DNA of 64,000 nucleotides from an uncultured Alphaproteobacteria bacterium (GTDB taxonomy: Bacteria > Pseudomonadota > Alphaproteobacteria > Rhodobacterales > Rhodobacteraceae), in assembly GCA_902541695.1 (NCBI GenBank), contig CACBRT010000002.1:81594-145593 (forward strand). The letters run 5' to 3'. How positions within the stretch are numbered: the stretch's first letter is position 1; each line of letters opens with the position of its first letter. Both the position numbers and the translations under genes were made by a program. Positions 19,696 through 28,998 of the stretch are shown piece after piece. The notes beneath the pieces are model-generated. The model saw only the letters and a list, made by a program, of their open reading frames with translations. It searched no databases and was not told the origin of the DNA.

Positions 19696-20106
19696 TTATC
19701 CAATGATTGCTGCCGATATTATTAAAGAGACTGAAATTTTTATCGAAAAAAGCAAAATTGATGGTGCTAATTGATTATCTTCAATTCTTCCACTTAAATC
19801 TTTAAGAAATCTATCTGTTACTTTAAAACAAAGCAATTGAAGGAATATTGCAGTTAGTCCCCAAATTATAATTTCTAAGATAGAATTACTAACTGAAAGT
19901 GAGCTTGCCAGTGGTATCCCTATACCTAATAAGGCTCCAGAGAAAGAAATTGAAGCAGCTACATTACCATCTTTTATTAATTTTAATTCTCTGATTGGTG
20001 TCAAAAAAATATAACTTGTTATTCCTAAAAATAATAAACAGAGAGTTACAAACAGATGTGAAATTAAAAATGGTAGACCGGTAATTAAAGCATTTATAAA
20101 TTCCAT
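19696..20106 (-). CDS. DUF350 membrane protein
   Basis: 136 aa with four hydrophobic helices and a conserved small-residue and acidic pattern (IKDGNVAASISFSGALLGIGIPLAS) typical of DUF350/YjfL proteins. Function is unknown. It sits 0 nt before the trypsin-like protease gene, so the two may act together in the envelope (inference). Confidence 0.8.
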   Translation of the reverse strand: MEFINALITGLPFLISHLFVTLCLLFLGITSYIFLTPIRELKLIKDGNVAASISFSGALLGIGIPLASSLSVSNSILEIIIWGLTAIFLQLLCFKVTDRFLKDLSGRIEDNQLAPSILLFSIKISVSLIISAAIIG

Positions 20107-20155
20107 AATTTTACCTCATAATATTTTTTAAGTCTTAATTTGGAAATAACTTAAA

Positions 20156-21568
20156 CTAAGATTTAAGAGTATTAAAGGCTTCCAAGGCTTTTAATCTGGA
20201 CACCTTTAAATCTACTATTGGGGAGGGATATGTTTCTCCTAATTTTATTCCTGCATCTAATAATACTGAATTAGGAGCTTCCCATGGGCAGTGTATAAAT
20301 TTTTGGTCTAAATGAATTAATTCTGGTATGTATTTTTTTATATATAAGCCTTTTTTGTCAAATTTTTCACTTTGAGTCACTGGATTAAATACTCGAAAAT
20401 AGGGTGCAGCATCTGCACCACATCCTGCGATCCATTGCCAACCAGCAGTATTATTAGCAATATCTGCGTCAAATAAACAATTCCAAAACCATTTTGCTCC
20501 ATGTCGCCAGTCAATAAGTAGATTTTTTACCAAAAAAGATCCAACTACCATTCTTAATCGATTATGCATAGATCCAGTTTGCCAGAGCTCACGCATTCCA
20601 GCATCTACTAATGGAAATCCCGTTAAACCTTTTTGCCATTTCTTTAAAGCAATTCCATCATTTTTCCAGGGGAAACCATCAAATTTTTTTTGCAGGTTTT
20701 CATAAATAAATTGAGGAAAGTGGTAAAGAAGATGATTTGAAAACTCTCTCCATCCTAGTTCACTTAAAAAGTGATCTGTATTTTCATTTTTATTATTATT
20801 AACAACCGTATACCAGACTTTATTTGGTGATATTTCACCAAAATGAAAATTGGGAGCTAATCTTGAAACATTGTCTAGCGATGGAAAATTTCTTCCATCT
20901 TTATAATTTTTTAAACCATTTTTAATAAAAAATTCAAGTCTTTCAAATGCTTTTTTCTCTCCAATTAGTGCGTGACTTAAAATACTCTTCTGCCAATTAT
21001 CAGCATTAGTTTTATTAATATTAAATTCATTATTTTTCACCACATCTTGTTTAAGATTTATTTTAGGAGGTTTTGGTAAAGGGGCTCGTGGAGGAGAACT
21101 CCCTAAGCATCCTTTTCTATAAAAGGGTGTGAATACTTTATAGGGAGTTCCGTCCTTTTTTAAAATTTCCCAGGGTTCCCAAAGAAGATTTCCATTAAAT
21201 GTTTCACATCTAATGCCAGTTTTTTTTATTTCTTGTTTAATTATGGTGTCTCTTTTTATTTCCCATGGGGCATAATTTCTGTTCCAGTAAACACCTGATA
21301 CATTATTGTTTTTTATTAATTCTTTTAAAATTTTTAAAGGGTCCCCTTTAAAAATGGTCAGACCGTTTTTTAGGGATTTATTTAATAGTTTCAATGACTC
21401 ATAAAGCCATGTTAAACTGGCTTCACCATGATTGAAATCAACGGTAGCGTTTTCGTCAAAAATATAAATGGGTATTAATTCTGAATTTTCTGTGGCTTCA
21501 GTAAGAGATGGATTATCATCAAGCCTCAGATCATTTCTAAACCAATGAATATTTACTTCTTTTGTCAC
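20156..21568 (-). CDS. phrB: Deoxyribodipyrimidine photolyase
   Basis: 470 aa cryptochrome/photolyase protein that repairs cyclobutane pyrimidine dimers with blue light. N-terminal antenna domain (NIHWFRNDLRLDDNPSL), FAD-binding helical domain with LSELGWREFSNHL, MRELWQTGSMHNRLRM and the signature NNTAGWQWIAGCGADAAPYF. Length fits class I CPD photolyase. The start appears to be GTG (21566-21568). A sunlit surface-water lifestyle is consistent. Confidence 0.95.
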   Translation of the reverse strand: MTKEVNIHWFRNDLRLDDNPSLTEATENSELIPIYIFDENATVDFNHGEASLTWLYESLKLLNKSLKNGLTIFKGDPLKILKELIKNNNVSGVYWNRNYAPWEIKRDTIIKQEIKKTGIRCETFNGNLLWEPWEILKKDGTPYKVFTPFYRKGCLGSSPPRAPLPKPPKINLKQDVVKNNEFNINKTNADNWQKSILSHALIGEKKAFERLEFFIKNGLKNYKDGRNFPSLDNVSRLAPNFHFGEISPNKVWYTVVNNNKNENTDHFLSELGWREFSNHLLYHFPQFIYENLQKKFDGFPWKNDGIALKKWQKGLTGFPLVDAGMRELWQTGSMHNRLRMVVGSFLVKNLLIDWRHGAKWFWNCLFDADIANNTAGWQWIAGCGADAAPYFRVFNPVTQSEKFDKKGLYIKKYIPELIHLDQKFIHCPWEAPNSVLLDAGIKLGETYPSPIVDLKVSRLKALEAFNTLKS

Positions 21569-21706
21569 TTTTAAAATATCGACCTTGTTATTAGTTAAGA
21601 TGATAGATAAATAATCTGTTGCTCCTAATTTACAACCGTATTATTTTTATGATTAATATTTTCTTAAGTTAATATTTAACAATTAATTCTTATATCAGGT
21701 ATAATA

Positions 21707-22942
21707 ATGGACATAGGCCTAACAAAAAAAGTTGAAAATTTAAAAAATGAAGTAAGAGATTTTATTGATAATGAAATTAGGCCTAAAGAAGATGAATATT
21801 TTCAGGACGTAGGTGCGGCTGGCTCACGATTTCAATTCACTAGCAAAATGCTATCTACCATTAATAATTTAAAACAAAAAGCAAAAAGTAAAAATCTTTG
21901 GAATTTTTGGCTTACGGATAGTAAAGATGGCCATGGATTAACTACAGTAGAATATGCTTATTTAGCTGAAGAAATGGGCAAATGTAGGCTCGGTGCTGAA
22001 ATTTTTAATTGTTCTGCTCCAGATACTGGTAATATGGAAGTAATTAAGAGGTATGGTTCTCAAAAACATAAAGAGATTTGGTTAAAGCCGTTGCTAAACG
22101 GAGAAATAAGATCTGCTTATTGTATGACTGAACCTGACGTTGCCTCTTCTGATGCTACTAACATTTCATTAAAAGCAGAAGAAAAAGATGATCACTATGT
22201 GTTAAATGGAGAAAAATGGTGGATATCTGGTGCTGGTGATCCGAGATGTAAAGTATACATAGTTTTAGCTAAAACAAATAATTCAACTGAAAATAAACAC
22301 CATAATCATTCTATGTTTGTGGTTCCAAGTGATACTGATGGAATCAAAATATTAAGACCCATGCAAGTCTATGGTCATGATGATGCGCCACATGGTCACA
22401 TGCACATAAATTTTAAAAATGTAAAAGTCCACAAGGAAGACCTTTTACTAAACAAGGAGGGTAAAGGGTTTGAAATAGCACAGGGTAGATTAGGGCCAGG
22501 CAGAATACACCATTGCATGAGAGCAATTGGACAAGCTGAATTTGCTCTTGAAATGATGTGTGAAAGAGCATTAACAAGGTCAGCCTTTGGTAAGAAAATT
22601 TCAGAGTTAGGTGCAAATTATGACATTATAGCTAATTGTAGAATAGAAATTGAAATGGCTAGGTTACTTTGTCTTAAAGCTGCATGGATGATGGATAATT
22701 ATGATCCTAAAACAGCAGCGCCTTGGATAAGTAAAATTAAAGTCGTTGCACCAAAAGTTGCCCTAAAAGTAGTAGACGAAGCGGTTCAACTTTTTGGAGG
22801 AATGGGAGTTAGTCAAGATACCCCACTTGCTATTGCTTGGACACATTTGAGGACACTAAGATTAGCAGACGGCCCAGATGCAGTTCACAGACGTCAGGTA
22901 GCAAGAGCTGAGTTAAAAAAATTCAAAAAAAATGAATTTTAA
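21707..22942 (+). CDS. Acyl-CoA dehydrogenase family protein, ACAD10/11-like
   Basis: 411 aa flavoprotein with the ACAD fold: N-terminal helices, a beta domain with AYCMTEPDVASSDATN (FAD/substrate block), and C-terminal helices with GGMGVSQDTPLA. It ends immediately before a kinase-like gene whose ATG overlaps this TAA by one base (TAATG). In animal ACAD10/ACAD11 these two domains are fused in one protein, and in Pseudomonas levulinate catabolism a kinase and an ACAD-like enzyme work on 4-hydroxyacyl-CoA. A similar role here is inferred. Confidence 0.9.
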   Translation: MDIGLTKKVENLKNEVRDFIDNEIRPKEDEYFQDVGAAGSRFQFTSKMLSTINNLKQKAKSKNLWNFWLTDSKDGHGLTTVEYAYLAEEMGKCRLGAEIFNCSAPDTGNMEVIKRYGSQKHKEIWLKPLLNGEIRSAYCMTEPDVASSDATNISLKAEEKDDHYVLNGEKWWISGAGDPRCKVYIVLAKTNNSTENKHHNHSMFVVPSDTDGIKILRPMQVYGHDDAPHGHMHINFKNVKVHKEDLLLNKEGKGFEIAQGRLGPGRIHHCMRAIGQAEFALEMMCERALTRSAFGKKISELGANYDIIANCRIEIEMARLLCLKAAWMMDNYDPKTAAPWISKIKVVAPKVALKVVDEAVQLFGGMGVSQDTPLAIAWTHLRTLRLADGPDAVHRRQVARAELKKFKKNEF

Positions 22943-23982
22943 TGAATGATAATTTACCACATCTACTCAATATAAGTAAATTAACTGACACATTAGCTTT
23001 AAAATTACCCAGTTTTCAAGGTCCTTGGAAATATACAAAAACTTCATTTGGTCAATCTAATCCAACATTTATTTTAACAGGAAAAAAAAATAAATTAGTT
23101 CTAAGAAAAAAGCCCTCTGGAACATTGTTAAAATCAGCACATATGATCGAAAGAGAATTTAAAGTAATGTCTGCTTTAAAATTATCAAATGTTCCTGTTC
23201 CAAAAATGTATTATCTCTGTGAGGATAATGATGATATTGGAACACCTTATTTCATTATGGAATATATTGATGGACAATCTTTTTTAGATCCCAGGGCTTT
23301 AACATTAAAACATTCTGAACGTAAAAAAATTTACCAAGAAACCACAAAAATTTTAGCTAATTTGCATCAAATTTGTCTAGAGAAAGTTGGTCTCTTAGAC
23401 TTTGGTAAATCAGGAAATTATTTTGCTAGGCAATTGTCGCGTTGGTCTCTTCAATATGAAAATAGTAAAACTGAGTTAATTGAACCAATGGAAAATCTTA
23501 TAAGTTGGTTAGGGGATAATATTCCATCAGAAAAAGAAAGTAATTCTTGTTTAGTCCATGGTGATTGGCGGATAGACAACCTACTGTTTGATAAAAAAAA
23601 TTTTAATTTAATTGCTGTTCTTGATTGGGAACTATCAACAATAGGAGATTCAAGAGCTGATTTAGCCTCTCAAATCATGCAATGGTCTATGCCAATAGGA
23701 GAAGAAGGTAGAGGGCTATATGGAATTAAAAGAAAAGAACTTGCTATCCCCGAAGATAAAGAATTTTTGGAATTATATAGTAAACTTAGGAATCTTAATG
23801 ATGTCCCAGACTTAGAATTTGCTTTACCTTTTTGTTATTTCCGCATGGCAGCCATTTTACAGGGTGTTAAGAAAAGAGCTTTAGATGGAAATGCTTCAAA
23901 TCCTGAAAAAGCAATAAAAATGGGTAAATATGTAAAGCATTACGCTAAAAAGGGATTAGAAAGTATAATTAAGTTTAAATAG
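22942..23982 (+). CDS. Phosphotransferase (APH-like kinase) family protein
   Basis: 346 aa aminoglycoside-phosphotransferase-fold kinase of the ACAD10/11 N-terminal-domain type. N-lobe Lys in KLVLRKKPSGTLL, catalytic loop SCLVHGDWRIDNLLF (HxDxxxxN) and metal motif VLDWELSTIGD. The likely substrate is a hydroxyacyl-CoA rather than an antibiotic, given the translational overlap with the acyl-CoA dehydrogenase. Its 3' end overlaps the convergent histidine-kinase gene by 8 nt. Confidence 0.9.
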   Translation: MNDNLPHLLNISKLTDTLALKLPSFQGPWKYTKTSFGQSNPTFILTGKKNKLVLRKKPSGTLLKSAHMIEREFKVMSALKLSNVPVPKMYYLCEDNDDIGTPYFIMEYIDGQSFLDPRALTLKHSERKKIYQETTKILANLHQICLEKVGLLDFGKSGNYFARQLSRWSLQYENSKTELIEPMENLISWLGDNIPSEKESNSCLVHGDWRIDNLLFDKKNFNLIAVLDWELSTIGDSRADLASQIMQWSMPIGEEGRGLYGIKRKELAIPEDKEFLELYSKLRNLNDVPDLEFALPFCYFRMAAILQGVKKRALDGNASNPEKAIKMGKYVKHYAKKGLESIIKFK

Positions 23983-25318
23983 GAAGTCTTATTCTTACTC
24001 CAAGTCCTCCAAGAGCTGTGGATTTATATAGAGATAATTGACCACCGTGCATTCTTATAACATCATTTGCAATACTTAACCCAAGACCAACTCCACTATG
24101 ATTATTTTGGTTTCTAGATTTGTCTAATCTTGTAAAGGGACGAAAAGCTATCGCATAATCTTTTTCCTCTATCCCAATTCCATCATCTTCTATTTCAAAT
24201 ATTAAATTATTTTTTTCTTTATTTATTTTAAAACTTATATTTTTTCCATAAGTAATTGAATTATCAATAATATTTTGAATTGCTCTTTTAAGTCCATTTG
24301 TTCTTATACTCATTGAAAAGCTTTTCTCCAATGATTTAGAAATTTCCAGAACAAGATTTTTAAAATGTTTTTTATTCTTATTTACTATAGATTCGACAAA
24401 TTCATAAATATTTGTTTTTTGAGTTTTTTCATTCACATTAGATTTTGAAAACTCTAAAAATTCATCTAACATTAATTCCATTGAATTGACATCTTCAAGC
24501 ATTTCTTTTATTTCGTCACTCTTGCTTTCCAATGTTAAAGCTAATTTTAATCGAGTTAACGGTGTTCTAAGATCGTGACTTACACCAGACAGCATTTGTG
24601 TTCTTTGCTTAATTTGTCTTTCTATTCTTGCTCGCATTGCCATAAATGCAATACCTGCTCTTCGAACTTCGTCTGATCCTCCAGGTCTAAATTCTATAAA
24701 CTGGCCTTTTCCAAATGCTTCTGCAGCTTTCGCAAGTTTACCGATAGGTCTTATTTGGTTTTTTAGAATTATTAATGAAAGTATGACTAGTAAAATAGTG
24801 ACAAATAGCATTAATACTAAAAGTTGATGAGGATTAGAAGCACTTATCCTCTTTCTACTTATTTTGAACTCTAAAACACCTTGATCAAATTGAACTTGAA
24901 TAAGAACATTTCGTGGGTCTGATAAGTCAAAAGAGGAAGGTCTCTTAAGTTTTTCTTTTAAGTTTCTAACAAATGTTTTTCCAGACAAATCAATAAGTCC
25001 AATTTTTGTTTGTCTTGTAAAATTTTTTTCTTTCAAAAAACTAACTTCAAAGCCAAACTCTTCACCTAGATTTGATAGTTTATTTAATAAAATGTTATCA
25101 GATAATTTTTCTATTAATCCTCTTTCTGTTTCTTTTTGAATATAAATAATTTCAAAAGCAATACCTTCAGACATCTGGTTTGTGACTTGTTCAAAATGCC
25201 TTTGTATAAAAGCAATCCCTACAACTATTTCAATAAAAATGATAGGAAATAATAGTATTAAAATGGCTCTTCCTAATAAGCTTTTTGGTAAATATCTTTT
25301 AATTGGATGTTGAGCCAT
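23975..25318 (-). CDS. EnvZ-like sensor histidine kinase
   Basis: 447 aa membrane kinase. TM1 at about residues 16-36, periplasmic sensor to about 160, TM2 at about 165-185, HAMP to about 235, HisKA with His248 in SGVSHDLRTPLTRLKL, then HATPase_c with an N-box (QNIIDNSITYG), DDGIGIE and GVGLGLSI. The architecture matches alphaproteobacterial EnvZ-type kinases of osmolarity or envelope sensing. No response regulator gene is next to it; upstream is a divergent metallo-hydrolase. Confidence 0.88.
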   Translation of the reverse strand: MAQHPIKRYLPKSLLGRAILILLFPIIFIEIVVGIAFIQRHFEQVTNQMSEGIAFEIIYIQKETERGLIEKLSDNILLNKLSNLGEEFGFEVSFLKEKNFTRQTKIGLIDLSGKTFVRNLKEKLKRPSSFDLSDPRNVLIQVQFDQGVLEFKISRKRISASNPHQLLVLMLFVTILLVILSLIILKNQIRPIGKLAKAAEAFGKGQFIEFRPGGSDEVRRAGIAFMAMRARIERQIKQRTQMLSGVSHDLRTPLTRLKLALTLESKSDEIKEMLEDVNSMELMLDEFLEFSKSNVNEKTQKTNIYEFVESIVNKNKKHFKNLVLEISKSLEKSFSMSIRTNGLKRAIQNIIDNSITYGKNISFKINKEKNNLIFEIEDDGIGIEEKDYAIAFRPFTRLDKSRNQNNHSGVGLGLSIANDVIRMHGGQLSLYKSTALGGLGVRIRLPI

Positions 25319-25392
25319 TTTTTTTAATGAACTTTATTTAAATTTAATCATAATTAATACATAATCTTTTATTAAAATAAATTGTTATTTCT

Positions 25393-26277
25393 TTGAAAAA
25401 AATTTTTGAAAACATAAGATTGATTACTGCCCCTAATCCAAGTCCTATGACTCAAAAGGGTACAAATACCTATATTTTGGGTAATCAAGAAGGTTTATGT
25501 ATTATTGATCCAGGACCTGATAATGAGCAACATTATGAACAAATAAAAAATATAATAAATAAAGAAAAAGCAAGTCATATTTTAGTAACTCACTCTCACC
25601 TAGATCATTCACCTCTAGCAATTAGAGTGTCTAGAGATTTTTCAATACCTATTTTTGCCCATGGTAAATTAGAAATGTCTAGATCTTCAATTATGAAAAA
25701 ATTATTTAATTCTAACTTAGAAATAGGTGGTTTCGAAGGGTTAGATACTAATTTTAGACCTGATTATTATTTGAATGATCACCAAGTTATAAATGGGATT
25801 AATTGGTCAATAGAAGTAGTCCATACCCCTGGTCATTTGGCTGATCATTTGTGTTTTTCCGTAATAGAAAAAAATATTCTATTTTCTGGAGATATTGTTA
25901 TGGGGTGGACATCTACTCTTATCTCTCCACCAGATGGTGATGTAGGGCAGTATTTCAATTCTTTAGATAAATTATTAAATAGAAGTGATAATGTATATTT
26001 ACCAGGACATGGACTTCAGGTTGAAGACGCAAAAACATATGTTGCTAAATTAAAGAAACATAGGATAAATAGAGAAAATCAAATACTATCTATTTTAAAA
26101 AGTGGTCCACATAATTCTTATAATATTGCTGAAAAAATTTACAAAAATCAACCTCAAGCTATAATTTATGCTGGGAGTAGAAATGTTTTGGCACACTTAA
26201 TCAACTTACTTGAAAGAGATTTAGTTTACAGTAATATTCCAATATGTCCAGATAATTTATTTCAGTTGATAAATTAA
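25393..26277 (+). CDS. MBL-fold metallo-hydrolase, LACTB2-like
   Basis: 294 aa metallo-beta-lactamase-fold hydrolase. The zinc motif is THSHLDHSPLA (HxHxDH), then HTPGHLADH, the bridging Asp in FSGDIVMG and a final LPGHG. The N-terminal NPSPMTQKGTNTYIL is typical of the LACTB2/glyoxalase-II-like group, whose members include an RNA endonuclease. A C-terminal winged-helix-like tail follows. The only start upstream of this conserved segment is TTG at 25393, with no clear Shine-Dalgarno. Confidence 0.86.
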   Translation: MKKIFENIRLITAPNPSPMTQKGTNTYILGNQEGLCIIDPGPDNEQHYEQIKNIINKEKASHILVTHSHLDHSPLAIRVSRDFSIPIFAHGKLEMSRSSIMKKLFNSNLEIGGFEGLDTNFRPDYYLNDHQVINGINWSIEVVHTPGHLADHLCFSVIEKNILFSGDIVMGWTSTLISPPDGDVGQYFNSLDKLLNRSDNVYLPGHGLQVEDAKTYVAKLKKHRINRENQILSILKSGPHNSYNIAEKIYKNQPQAIIYAGSRNVLAHLINLLERDLVYSNIPICPDNLFQLIN

Positions 26278-26331
26278 TAAAAATTGAGCTTGATGGATTA
26301 TTAAACCATTGGTATAGATTAATTGTATTAT

Positions 26332-26406
26332 TCCGGCGTAGCTCAGCGGTAGAGCAGTTGACTGTTAATCAATTGGTCGTAGGTTCGATCCCTACCGCCG
26401 GAGCCA
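26332..26406 (+). tRNA. tRNA-Asn (GTT)
   Basis: Acceptor TCCGGCG pairs with CGCCGGA, D arm GCTC/GAGC, anticodon loop CTGTTAA (anticodon GTT) on stem GTTGA/TCAAT (last pair A-T), T arm GTAGG/CCTAC, discriminator G and encoded CCA. Decodes AAC/AAU. Confidence 0.97.
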
Positions 26407-26511
26407 TTTTAACTATTCCCATGCTGTTTTTATAAGTTTATCCATACATACCTAGTAGTGTGGGTGGCACTTGCAGCAATCAGCTCAAATAAATTTTAAC
26501 TTGACAAAGGA

Positions 26512-28677
26512 TTAAAGGTCTTTCTGGCACCAGAATTGATACATTCCAGCAAACGCTTCTGGATTAGCCTCTTCAAATACTTGCCATTTATCCAAGTCAT
26601 AAAGGTCTTTGTCGTATTTATTAGCTAGCTTAAATTGTTGAACTTTACTAGTTTCAAAACCACAGAACTTTAGTCCCAACTTCTTTAGATGATTTTTTAT
26701 TAATGGAATAGTGAACCTATGTTCTTGTACATGGAAAAGAAGATCTTTAAGTTCACTTAAATTGTAAAAGTCATCATAATTAATAATTTTTTTATAATAC
26801 GATTTATCAGATACTATTATCATATCTCGAAAATATTTCATTTCTGAACTGCTTGATCCAATCCCTAGCTGGCTTATCTCTTCTCTAATTTTTACTATAT
26901 GGTTCCTAGCTAGTTCACTATACAATCCAATTTTCATAAGGCCACCTGGTTTCAGACAATCGGTAAGTACTTCCCATCCTTTCATAGGATTATCCATATG
27001 ATGCAAAACACCACCACTTTCGATGATATCAAATTGTTTATTCAGCTTACCTAAGTCTAAGATATCAGCTTGCATATATTCTATGTTCTCAATAGCTAGC
27101 TCCTCAGTTTTACGTTTTGCATAAGCTAAGCTCGAAAGACTAAGGTCGATAGCTAAGACTTTTGATGATTTAAATCTTGCCGCAGTAGTAATCGAATGCT
27201 GTCCTGTTCCACAGCCAGCGATTAAAATATCTGGATTCTTGGCTTTGGTAATTTTGTTGTCATGCAGTTTCAGTTTAATATCATCAACTACTTTTGAGAT
27301 AGGTGCAGGTTCTAAGTTTAAACCCAAGTTCACCCATCTTGGATAGGGGCTTTCTTCGTACTGTTCCCTTACGTTTGAAGATACTTTATTACTGATTTCC
27401 TCAAGTATAGGAATATTCAGTTTTAGCTTTTCTTCCTGAAGTGGTTCTTCAACCTGCCGAGTGAATACTTCTTGGATTGGATTAGTCACTATTAATGATA
27501 GACACCAGTCATATTTATGAAGTGCCTTGTAAGAGGCTAGTATTAATATTGCCAAGGGACTTGGTTGTTCATTATTAGAAAGTAATTCTTTCATGTGCTT
27601 CTCTAAGACGTTAATGGCTTTTTCTTCATTTTGACTTTGACTATAGACGTATTCATTGGTGAAGCACTGAAGTGCTAAAGCTGATTGAAATCTAAGTAAT
27701 TCAGGTGATGCCTCTTTGAAGGATGAAATGTTTTCAAGGATAACAGCCCTAAGGTATTTGAACAGTTTCTCAAGCTCTAAGTCAGGAAGTGGACAAACAC
27801 TCATTAGCTTACGTAACAAAGGAAGCTCGTCTAAATCTGATATAATATCTAGAGGGTTCTGAATTAACTGATTAGAGTTTACTAATTTTAAATGTTTCTG
27901 CAAACTTGGCTCCAACTTCAAAAGACTTTTGACAGCCATTGCAATATCTTTAGGTCGAACATATCTCTTCTGATCAAGCAAAGAATTGATTGTATTTTGA
28001 AGACCTCTATTTGGTTTTTTAAAGATGATGCCTGTGAGAGCAACTCCCATGTTGTAATAGGCTTCAGCATAATCAGGTTTGAGTGAGATAACTTTAGTGT
28101 AAGCCTCTATGGTTTCTGCCAGCTTTCCTAAACCTTTATTTGAAGCACCTATAATATTGTATAAATTGATGGAGTTAGGAAAATCTTTCAGTAATTGAGA
28201 ACTTTGAATTAGAGCTTTTTGAAACTGACCTTGTCTATATAAATTAATGAGATTTTGCGATGTCTCTTTTGCTGGCTCTTCCGACTTTCTAGAAACAGCA
28301 TTATCTTCTATTTCTCTTTCTAATTCAATTAAACGTTTCTCTATTTGCTCAAATCCATCCCCTTTTATACTTTTACTTCTTGCTTCATAAAAAATTGCTT
28401 TTGCATCATCCATTCGATTTAACTTAATCAAAGCGTCTATATAACTGAGCCAGAATTGAGTAATACCTGGATTGGATTCTAATGCTGTTTTAAAGAATGG
28501 AAGTGCTTCTTCTACCTTCCTAATACCGACAGCTAGAACCCCCATATTGTGATTAGCATCAGGGTGTTTAGGATTAGCTTTAAGAATAGCTGTATAATAA
28601 CGATCAGCCTCTTGTAACTTACCAGCTTTATGGGCTTCTATACCCTTTTTTAATGCTTGATCTAGTGTAAGTTCCAT
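26512..28677 (-). CDS. TPR protein with C-terminal SAM-dependent methyltransferase
   Basis: 721 aa from the ATG at 28675-28677, preferred over an in-frame GTG one codon earlier because it matches the paralogue's start. Tetratricopeptide repeats cover about residues 5-230, a helical linker follows to about 470, then a class I methyltransferase (LIAGCGTGQHSITTAARF at about 480; QADILDLGKL; GVLHHMDNP). The first 110 or so residues are about three-quarters identical to the sulfotransferase protein encoded by the next gene. The target is unknown; TPR-linked transferases often modify surface polymers or proteins. The pair sits between two tRNA genes. Confidence 0.85.
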   Translation of the reverse strand: MELTLDQALKKGIEAHKAGKLQEADRYYTAILKANPKHPDANHNMGVLAVGIRKVEEALPFFKTALESNPGITQFWLSYIDALIKLNRMDDAKAIFYEARSKSIKGDGFEQIEKRLIELEREIEDNAVSRKSEEPAKETSQNLINLYRQGQFQKALIQSSQLLKDFPNSINLYNIIGASNKGLGKLAETIEAYTKVISLKPDYAEAYYNMGVALTGIIFKKPNRGLQNTINSLLDQKRYVRPKDIAMAVKSLLKLEPSLQKHLKLVNSNQLIQNPLDIISDLDELPLLRKLMSVCPLPDLELEKLFKYLRAVILENISSFKEASPELLRFQSALALQCFTNEYVYSQSQNEEKAINVLEKHMKELLSNNEQPSPLAILILASYKALHKYDWCLSLIVTNPIQEVFTRQVEEPLQEEKLKLNIPILEEISNKVSSNVREQYEESPYPRWVNLGLNLEPAPISKVVDDIKLKLHDNKITKAKNPDILIAGCGTGQHSITTAARFKSSKVLAIDLSLSSLAYAKRKTEELAIENIEYMQADILDLGKLNKQFDIIESGGVLHHMDNPMKGWEVLTDCLKPGGLMKIGLYSELARNHIVKIREEISQLGIGSSSSEMKYFRDMIIVSDKSYYKKIINYDDFYNLSELKDLLFHVQEHRFTIPLIKNHLKKLGLKFCGFETSKVQQFKLANKYDKDLYDLDKWQVFEEANPEAFAGMYQFWCQKDL

Positions 28678-28998
28678 CACATCACTATTGTTACTTTAGA
28701 GAGTTTAAAAGTAGTAATATTCTAGTAAAGCAAATATTAGAAGTTATTTTATTAAAATAATTCAATAAAGAGGTATAACATAAAAAAATTAGGGCTCTAA
28801 TTAAGTTTACATTTTGGCATAGTTAGTTGTTCAAATATTTTCAATACCTTTTTTTAAAGCATTGAATGGTAGATAGGAGCTTCAGCAACTACTCCTTCTG
28901 CTTTTAAATTAACTAATTCGCGTATGTATCCATTAATAACTATTTAGTAGAATGGTGTGGCGCTTGGGTAGTTTATGTTTAAAGTACAAAGTAGTTTC
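28678..28998. other. Intergenic region, 321 bp
   Basis: No gene of convincing length. On the minus strand a 27-codon frame (ending at a stop near 28857) contains IRELVNLKAEGVVAEAP, which has protein-like composition and may be a scrap of a lost gene; I cannot assign it. Near 28944-28972 a TTAGTAG...GGTGTGGCGCTTGG stretch resembles sequence at 26453-26474 downstream of the other TPR gene. Confidence 0.4.
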
